The position numbers and the translations under genes are program-made. Positions 58,103-62,881 of a stretch of DNA of 62,881 bases are shown here, in pieces. The stretch's first letter is position 1. Every line of letters begins with the position of its first letter. The DNA is taken from assembly GCA_051867875.1 (NCBI GenBank), contig JBJDZG010000014.1:1-62881 (forward strand), written 5' to 3'. Under the pieces are notes generated by a model. The model was not told the DNA's origin, made no database searches, and saw only the letters and a program-made list of their open reading frames with translations. Origin of the DNA: RGIG4608 sp051867875. Lineage in GTDB: Bacteria > Bacillota > Clostridia > Oscillospirales > CAG-272.

Positions 58103-59410
58103 ATGAAAGATATAAGCTATACGGCAGAACAAGACCGTATAAAAGTGTTCAGGTACGGGACGGATAGCTTTAAGAGCGAAAATATTTCCGTTTACCTTTC
58201 CGTGCCGAATATAAAAAAAGACAATATCAAGCGCTCGCTTCTTCTGTCCGTCTTAAAGCGGGGGACGGAGAAGTACCCCTCGCAAAAGCTGATAAACGAA
58301 AGGCTTGACGAGCTTTACGCCACCCTTGTAAATATAAAAAATCAGAAATTTGACTCCTGTCGGCTCCTCGGAGTTTCCGCGGATATCATCAATTCCTTTT
58401 ATACCGATGGGGGTGAGGACCTCATGCCCGATGTGCTCGAGGTCATCTCGCAGATGCTTTTCTTTCCGAAGCTTGATGAAAGTACGGGAATGTTTTACGA
58501 GGAATACGTAAAGAGCGAAAAAGAAAATTACAAAAGCATAATTCTCTCGCAGAGGAGTGAACCCCGCACCTACGCGGGAATAAGGCTTCGTGAGGAAATG
58601 TTTGCACAGCTTGAGGATATGGACAAGCTCGACACCATGTGCGAAAAAATCGATGCGGTGAGCACCGAGGAGCTTATGGACTGCTACCGTGAGCTCAGAG
58701 AAAACGCTCAAATCCTGATTTTCTACGTCGGATACAGAGAGGCGGACGACGTGCTCCGTCAGGTGCAGAATGCTTTTCCCAATATTGAATCCAAGAAAAA
58801 TGAAAATAAACCCGTTACGGCAAAAATGCTTACGGACAGAGCGGAGCCGAGAGAAATAATTGAACATTCCGACATTTCGCAGAGCCGACTCTCCGTGGGC
58901 TTTAACTGCTCGACGACTTGGCGCGATGCGGATTATTACGCGGTGCTTCTCTGTAATGAGATACTCGGCGCATCGCCCATCTCAAAACTCATGGTAAACG
59001 TGCGCGAAAAGCTCTCGCTGTGCTATGAATGCTCCTCGGTCTATAACAGCGCAAGGGGCGTGATATTCGTAACGACGGGCATCGACTGCGACAAATTTGA
59101 GCTCGCAAAGAGCGCAATTTACGCTCAAATTGAAGATATGCAGAGCGGAAATATTACCGAAACGGAGTTTTTGTCCGCGAAAAAGTCAATAACCAATGTT
59201 TACAGAGCCATCTGCGACTCGCCGAGTGCCATTGAAAATTTCTATCTCGGCAGAATAATCAACGCCGTTGACGTTGATATTGCGACTTTCCTTGAAAAGA
59301 TAGACGCGCTGACGCTTGACGACGTAATAAGAGCGTCTCAAAAAATAAAAGCGCACACCGTGTATTTTTTGCAGGGCGAGCGCGACGGAGAGGAGGACGG
59401 CGATGAGTAA
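58103..59410 (+). CDS. yfmF: M16-family peptidase-like protein YfmF (inactive subunit type)
   Basis: 435 aa, two M16 half-domains. No HxxEH zinc motif is present; the matching region reads LLSVLKRGTEKYPS. The C-terminal half has SRLSVGFNCSTTWRD, NEILGASPISKLMVNVREKLSLCYECSS, typical of the M16 glycine/arginine loop. In Bacillus YfmF and YfmH are needed for 5-aminopentanol modification of elongation factor P. The stop overlaps the yfmH start by 8 nt; the pair likely forms a heterodimer. Confidence 0.93.
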   Translation: MKDISYTAEQDRIKVFRYGTDSFKSENISVYLSVPNIKKDNIKRSLLLSVLKRGTEKYPSQKLINERLDELYATLVNIKNQKFDSCRLLGVSADIINSFYTDGGEDLMPDVLEVISQMLFFPKLDESTGMFYEEYVKSEKENYKSIILSQRSEPRTYAGIRLREEMFAQLEDMDKLDTMCEKIDAVSTEELMDCYRELRENAQILIFYVGYREADDVLRQVQNAFPNIESKKNENKPVTAKMLTDRAEPREIIEHSDISQSRLSVGFNCSTTWRDADYYAVLLCNEILGASPISKLMVNVREKLSLCYECSSVYNSARGVIFVTTGIDCDKFELAKSAIYAQIEDMQSGNITETEFLSAKKSITNVYRAICDSPSAIENFYLGRIINAVDVDIATFLEKIDALTLDDVIRASQKIKAHTVYFLQGERDGEEDGDE

Positions 59411-60689
59411 TAAAATCACGGCGTTTACCGATTCAAAGCTCGGCGAAAAATATTTCAGGATAAATCACCCAAGCGGTCTTGATATTTACGTTTTCCCAAA
59501 GAAAATGACGCTTAAAACCGCCCTGCTCGGTGTTCGCTTCGGCTCGGTTTACGAGAGCGGAGCAAAGGTTGACGGAGAGGAAAAACACTTCCCGTCGGGA
59601 ATTGCGCATTTTCTTGAACATAAGCTCTTTTCAAGTGCGGACGGTGTTGACGCCACTGAAGTTCTTGCGAACGTCGGAGCGGACGCAAACGCCTATACCT
59701 CAAACAACAAAACTGTCTATACGTTCTCGTGCACGGAGAATTTTGCACCCGCGCTCGCAGAACTTATAAATTTCGTCTACACCCCCTATTTCACCGACGA
59801 AAACGTCGGGAGCGAGCGGGGGATAATTACGCAGGAGATAAGAATGTGCAACGACAGCCCGTACGACGCCGTTTCGCAAAATCTTCTTGTCGCCCTTTTC
59901 GGTAAAGGAGCACTCTCGGAAGACGTGCTCGGAACCGAAAAAACCATACGTGAAATCGACGCAAAGACGCTTTACGACTGCTACGGCAGCTTTTACCGAT
60001 ATTCAAATATGGCGCTCGTAGTCTGCGGTGATGTGAATGCGGAAGAAATTATTAATACTGTCGATAAAGCACTGCCGAAAAGAGAGGAGCAGCAGACCCC
60101 GATTTTACCCGACGTGCCGTACTGCAAGGGGGTAGCGATGCCCGTTATCGAGAGGATAATGCCCGTGGCACAGACCGTTTTCGAGATAGGCATAAAGGAC
60201 GAAAAGCCCGACGGCGACACTCTTTCTCGCTTGCGCCGCGACGTGCTTCTTACAATTCTCGACGAGATTCTCTTTTCCCGTGCGGGTGAGCTCTACAACG
60301 GGCTTTTCGAGAGCGGACTCATAAACGAATCCTATACCTACGGCTACTCAATCACGAGGGATACCGCGTTCCACTCAATCTATGCGGAGAGCGATTTTCC
60401 GCACGAGGTGCTCGCCAAGGTCAGGGAGTACATTAAAAAAGCAAAGCGAGAGGGGCTTTCGGAGCGCGACTTTATAAGATGCAAACGCGTGATGATGGCG
60501 GAATTTATCCGTGATTTCGACAGCGTTGACGATATCGCAAATTCGCTTCTTAACTTCATTTTCGAGGGCGCGGATATATTTGAATATCGAAAGATAATCG
60601 AGAGCGTAACGTTCGCAGAACTCTGCGAATGCTTTGAGGAATCGTTTGACGACGACAGCTTTGCGATTTCCATAATAAAAAGCAATTAA
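59403..60689 (+). CDS. yfmH: M16-family metallopeptidase YfmH
   Basis: 428 aa. Inverted zinc motif HFLEH (69-73) with the distal ligand Glu in RGIITQEIRM (~146), so this is the active subunit. The second half carries ILDEILFSRAGELYNGLFESGLINESYTYGY. Partner of YfmF in EF-P 5-aminopentanol modification as described in Bacillus; the EF-P gene and the other modification genes are not in this window. Operon: yfmF-yfmH-lgt-folD. Confidence 0.94.
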   Translation: MSNKITAFTDSKLGEKYFRINHPSGLDIYVFPKKMTLKTALLGVRFGSVYESGAKVDGEEKHFPSGIAHFLEHKLFSSADGVDATEVLANVGADANAYTSNNKTVYTFSCTENFAPALAELINFVYTPYFTDENVGSERGIITQEIRMCNDSPYDAVSQNLLVALFGKGALSEDVLGTEKTIREIDAKTLYDCYGSFYRYSNMALVVCGDVNAEEIINTVDKALPKREEQQTPILPDVPYCKGVAMPVIERIMPVAQTVFEIGIKDEKPDGDTLSRLRRDVLLTILDEILFSRAGELYNGLFESGLINESYTYGYSITRDTAFHSIYAESDFPHEVLAKVREYIKKAKREGLSERDFIRCKRVMMAEFIRDFDSVDDIANSLLNFIFEGADIFEYRKIIESVTFAELCECFEESFDDDSFAISIIKSN

Positions 60690-60710
60690 TTTTTTTCGGA
60701 GGAAAAACTT

Positions 60711-61724
60711 ATGTTAAAAAACGTAGTTGTATCATTTCCCGGTCTTGGCATCGGGGAGATAACGCTTGACAGTGTCGCATTCACGATAGGCGAGAGCTTC
60801 CACGTAATGTGGTACGGCGTTCTGATTTCGCTCGGAATGGTTATGGCACTGCTCTATTGTGCTTACCGTTGCCGCCAAAACAATATATCCTTTGACGACC
60901 TTACCGATATAGCAATTTTCACGATTCTTTTCGGTGTCGTCGGCGCAAGGCTTTACTACGTGGCGTTCACGCCCGACCGTTTTAAGACGATATGGGACGT
61001 TCTCGACATCCGTTCGGGCGGACTTGCCATTTACGGCGGTGTTATTGCAGGCGCTCTTACCATATTCGTAATGTGCAAATTCATAAAGAAGATTAATTGG
61101 CGTACGCTCTTTGACTGCGCCGCTCCCGGCGTAATGCTCGCTCAGGCCATGGGACGTTGGGGCAACTTTTTCAACGGTGAAGCGTTCGGCGGAATCGTGG
61201 AAGAGGGACACCCGCTATATTTTCTCCGAATGGGACTTATCTCCAACAATACGGTAGCTGATTTCGGTACGACACAAATGTGCTACGTGCACCCCACGTT
61301 CCTCTATGAATCTCTTTGGAATGTGCTCGGTTTTGTGCTCATTAACGTGTTCTATAAGAAATTAAAGAAATTTGAGGGAGAGGTAGCGCTCTGTTATTTC
61401 GCGTGGTACGGTTTCGGCAGAATGTTTATCGAGGGACTTCGCACGGACTCGCTTTATCTCGGTGATACGGGTATCAGAGTTTCCCAGCTTCTCGGCTTCT
61501 TGCTCTTCGCAGTAGCTACGGCTCTTATCGTTTACGGACTCGTTATCGTAAAGAAAAACGGCGCACAGCCCTCTCTTGCGACGGCAGGCGCTCCCGCTCC
61601 TAAGGCAGCGGAAACTCCCGAAACACTTGAAAGCGTTGAGAATGCCGATATTGCAGAAAATTCAGAATTCCAAGAACCCGCAGAAACTCCCGAAGGAAAC
61701 AAGGATGAAAAAGACAATGGCTAA
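60711..61724 (+). CDS. lgt: Prolipoprotein diacylglyceryl transferase
   Basis: 337 aa, seven membrane helices. Transfers diacylglycerol from phosphatidylglycerol to the lipobox cysteine of prelipoproteins. Motifs: GARLYYVAF, RSGGLAIYGGVIAG, the signature GRWGNFFNGEAFGG (~147-160), HPTFLYESLWN, and YGFGRMFIEGLRTDSLYLG. The family usually stops near residue 280; here a ~50-residue Ala/Pro/Glu-rich tail follows (APAPKAAETPETLES...), predicted to be disordered in the cytoplasm. Ribosome site GGAGGA. Overlaps folD. Confidence 0.96.
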   Translation: MLKNVVVSFPGLGIGEITLDSVAFTIGESFHVMWYGVLISLGMVMALLYCAYRCRQNNISFDDLTDIAIFTILFGVVGARLYYVAFTPDRFKTIWDVLDIRSGGLAIYGGVIAGALTIFVMCKFIKKINWRTLFDCAAPGVMLAQAMGRWGNFFNGEAFGGIVEEGHPLYFLRMGLISNNTVADFGTTQMCYVHPTFLYESLWNVLGFVLINVFYKKLKKFEGEVALCYFAWYGFGRMFIEGLRTDSLYLGDTGIRVSQLLGFLLFAVATALIVYGLVIVKKNGAQPSLATAGAPAPKAAETPETLESVENADIAENSEFQEPAETPEGNKDEKDNG

Positions 61725-62568
61725 AATAATTGACGGAAAGGCTATCTCTGCCGAAATAAGAGGGGAGATTGCCAAAGAAGCAGCACAATTTCATAAAGAA
61801 ACGGGAATTTTGCCGGGACTTGCGGTAATAATCGTCGGCGAGAACCCCGCGTCGCAGGTCTATGTGAGAAACAAAAAGAAAGCCTGCGAGCAGGTGGGTT
61901 TTTACTCAAAAGTCTACGAGTTGCCCGAAAACACTTCGCAGAACGAGCTTGACGCGCTTATTGACGAGCTCAACGCGGACGGGCAAATTCACGGAATTTT
62001 GGTACAGCTCCCGCTCCCGAAGCATCTTGACGGGGAGAGAGTTATACACAGAATTTCAAAGGATAAGGACGTCGATGCCTTCCACCCTTATAATGTCGGG
62101 AAAATCACTGTCGGAGATCCGCTCTTTTTGCCCTGCACGCCCGCGGGAATTATGGAGCTTCTCCACCGCTCGAATATTGAAATAGCAGGCAAGGAGTGCG
62201 TGGTTGTGGGCAGGTCAAATATCGTCGGTAAGCCCATGGCTATGCTTCTTCTTTCGGAGAACGGAACGGTTACGGTATGCCACTCTAAAACGAAAGATTT
62301 GAGGGAAGTATGCCGGCGCGCGGATATTCTCGTGGTCGCAATAGGCAAAGCCGATTTTATCACGGGCGATATGGTCAAGGACGGTGCTACGGTGATTGAC
62401 GTCGGAATGAACAGAAACGCCGAGGGCAAGCTCACGGGCGACGTCGATTTCGCAAGCGTTTCGGAAAAGGCGTCCTATATAACCCCCGTGCCGGGCGGCG
62501 TCGGACCTATGACTATAACAATGCTGCTCAAAAATACACTTACCTCGGCTAAGAAGTCGGTTGAATAA
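61717..62568 (+). CDS. folD: Bifunctional methylene-THF dehydrogenase / methenyl-THF cyclohydrolase
   Basis: 283 aa. Interconverts one-carbon tetrahydrofolates. Catalytic YVRNK (Y49, K53) within SQVYVRNKKKACEQVGF, LVQLPLPKHL, DVDAFHPYNVGKI, the NADP site VVVGRSNIVGKPMAMLL, and PGGVGPMTITMLLKNT at the end. The ATG at 61717 matches the family N-terminus (AKIIDGKAIS); one at 61705 is also possible. It overlaps the lgt stop. Ends with a perfect terminator. Confidence 0.97.
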   Translation: MAKIIDGKAISAEIRGEIAKEAAQFHKETGILPGLAVIIVGENPASQVYVRNKKKACEQVGFYSKVYELPENTSQNELDALIDELNADGQIHGILVQLPLPKHLDGERVIHRISKDKDVDAFHPYNVGKITVGDPLFLPCTPAGIMELLHRSNIEIAGKECVVVGRSNIVGKPMAMLLLSENGTVTVCHSKTKDLREVCRRADILVVAIGKADFITGDMVKDGATVIDVGMNRNAEGKLTGDVDFASVSEKASYITPVPGGVGPMTITMLLKNTLTSAKKSVE

Positions 62569-62570
62569 AT

Positions 62571-62600
62571 GAAAAAGGACACTGCACAGTGTCCTTTTTC
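62571..62600. terminator. Bidirectional terminator, folD / DUF6472-like gene
   Basis: Perfect 14-bp arms GAAAAAGGACACTG and CAGTGTCCTTTTTC with a 2-nt loop, between convergent genes. Confidence 0.9.
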
Positions 62601-62772
62601 ATATCTGTTTGTGAACCGATTTATATTCGTCGTAGTATTTATAATACGGACACCTTTTGCCCTCGCTCTCGGAAAAGCGGAGATAATCGTCCTCGTCAAG
62701 ATTTACCGTACAGACGTTGTCGCCGTACTCCTCGTCGTAATCGTAGTACACACAGCTCTCGCAAAGTGCCAT
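62599..62772 (-). CDS. Small DUF6472-like protein, four-cysteine type
   Basis: 57 aa, ATG at 62772 with AAAGGAG upstream. Reads ALCESCVYYDYDEEYGDNVC, then TVNLDEDDYLRF, then RCPYYKYYDEYKSVHKQI. Four cysteines (C4, C7, C21, C41) suggest a small zinc-binding knuckle; the rest is very acidic and Tyr-rich. The pattern agrees with the short DUF6472 family of Clostridia as I remember it. Function unknown. An extended -10 (TGC TATAAT on the minus strand, 62820-62812) lies ~40 nt upstream. Confidence 0.85.
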   Translation of the reverse strand: MALCESCVYYDYDEEYGDNVCTVNLDEDDYLRFSESEGKRCPYYKYYDEYKSVHKQI

Positions 62773-62881
62773 AATGATAAATATCTCCTTTCACAAATTA
62801 TTTACAATTACATTATAGCATAAAGGGGCAGATTAAAGTTTTAACTGCACCCCCCCGGGGAAAAGAAAAAAGATAGCCCAA

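Noticed and set aside
1..62881. tRNA, rRNA, SRP RNA or tmRNA genes
   Set aside because: I looked for GTTCRANYC-type T-arm patterns and SRP RNA near tadA and ffh and saw none; a covariance-model scan (tRNAscan-SE, Infernal) would be decisive.

Overview
This 62.9 kb window is chromosomal DNA of a low-to-moderate GC Firmicute, most likely an uncultured gut member of the class Clostridia (Oscillospirales or Christensenellales-like). The grounds are: consensus sigma-A promoters with 17-bp spacers, strong AGGAGG-type ribosome binding sites, T-box leaders in front of thrS and valS, the clostridial fusion of IspH with ribosomal protein S1, a YlxM-Ffh-S16-KhpA operon, a UPF0340 (YwlG) protein, the YfmF/YfmH peptidase-like pair and a DUF6472-type small protein. 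The lineage is inferred from gene content, not from a marker-gene tree. No rRNA or tRNA gene, CRISPR array or complete insertion sequence was seen.

Layout. 1-3673 (minus) is the N-terminal ~1224 codons of an RHS/YD-repeat protein that runs off the left edge. Its promoter region carries four TGTCA boxes at an exact 10-bp period. 3674-4855 is a gene-poor stretch with an orphan terminator and copy 1 of a ~205-bp structured repeat. 4856-5534 holds a divergent pair of small DNA-binding proteins (ribbon-helix-helix and an orphan PhoB-type winged helix). 5654-8299 is a methylglyoxal-synthase-like gene with altered catalytic residues, then a T-box and thrS. 8457-10678 carries a long PRPP synthetase and YqhQ (DUF1385), convergent with murE. 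12352-16964 is one operon: flavoprotein, cmk, plsC and the ispH-rpsA fusion. 17012-20796 (minus) holds mntP, gtrA and valS with its T-box. 21234-22324 is a small accessory patch: two phage holin-like genes, palindromic repeats including an identical 101-bp duplication, and what looks like a gene remnant. 22403-28874 holds ywlG, a small membrane protein, alr, a CPBP protease, tadA, acpP and comEC. 28967-32370 holds a membrane protein, copy 2 of the structured repeat and a PcrA/UvrD helicase.

From 32461 to the right end the content is almost all housekeeping. It runs: infC (with an AUC start)-rpmI-rplT behind an attenuator; a SpoU methyltransferase, dprA, topA, trmFO and rnc; a radical SAM gene, smc, ftsY, rdgB, a small membrane protein, yhbY, nadD, yqeK, an LCP protein, rsfS and leuS; rpsU; the minus-strand ylxM-ffh-rpsP-khpA operon; a catalytically degenerate M23/LytM protein; yfmF-yfmH-lgt-folD; and a 57-aa DUF6472-like gene. 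Translation, ribosome assembly, protein targeting (FtsY and Ffh both present), chromosome structure (Smc, TopA) and cell-envelope supply (MurE, Alr, PlsC, LCP, Lgt) dominate.

The items most worth following up are: (1) the two-copy ~205-bp repeat with imperfect terminal inverted repeats and internal hairpins whose stems differ by compensatory changes; (2) the 10-bp-phased TGTCA array in front of the RHS gene, in Pho-box-like geometry, with an orphan PhoB-type winged-helix protein nearby; (3) the MGS-like protein that has lost four or more catalytic or phosphate-binding residues; (4) the divergent RHH/wHTH pair with its own palindromic operator; (5) the catalytically dead LytM protein opposite an 18-bp perfect palindrome. 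I did not find a convincing complete new multi-gene system. These are the best leads.
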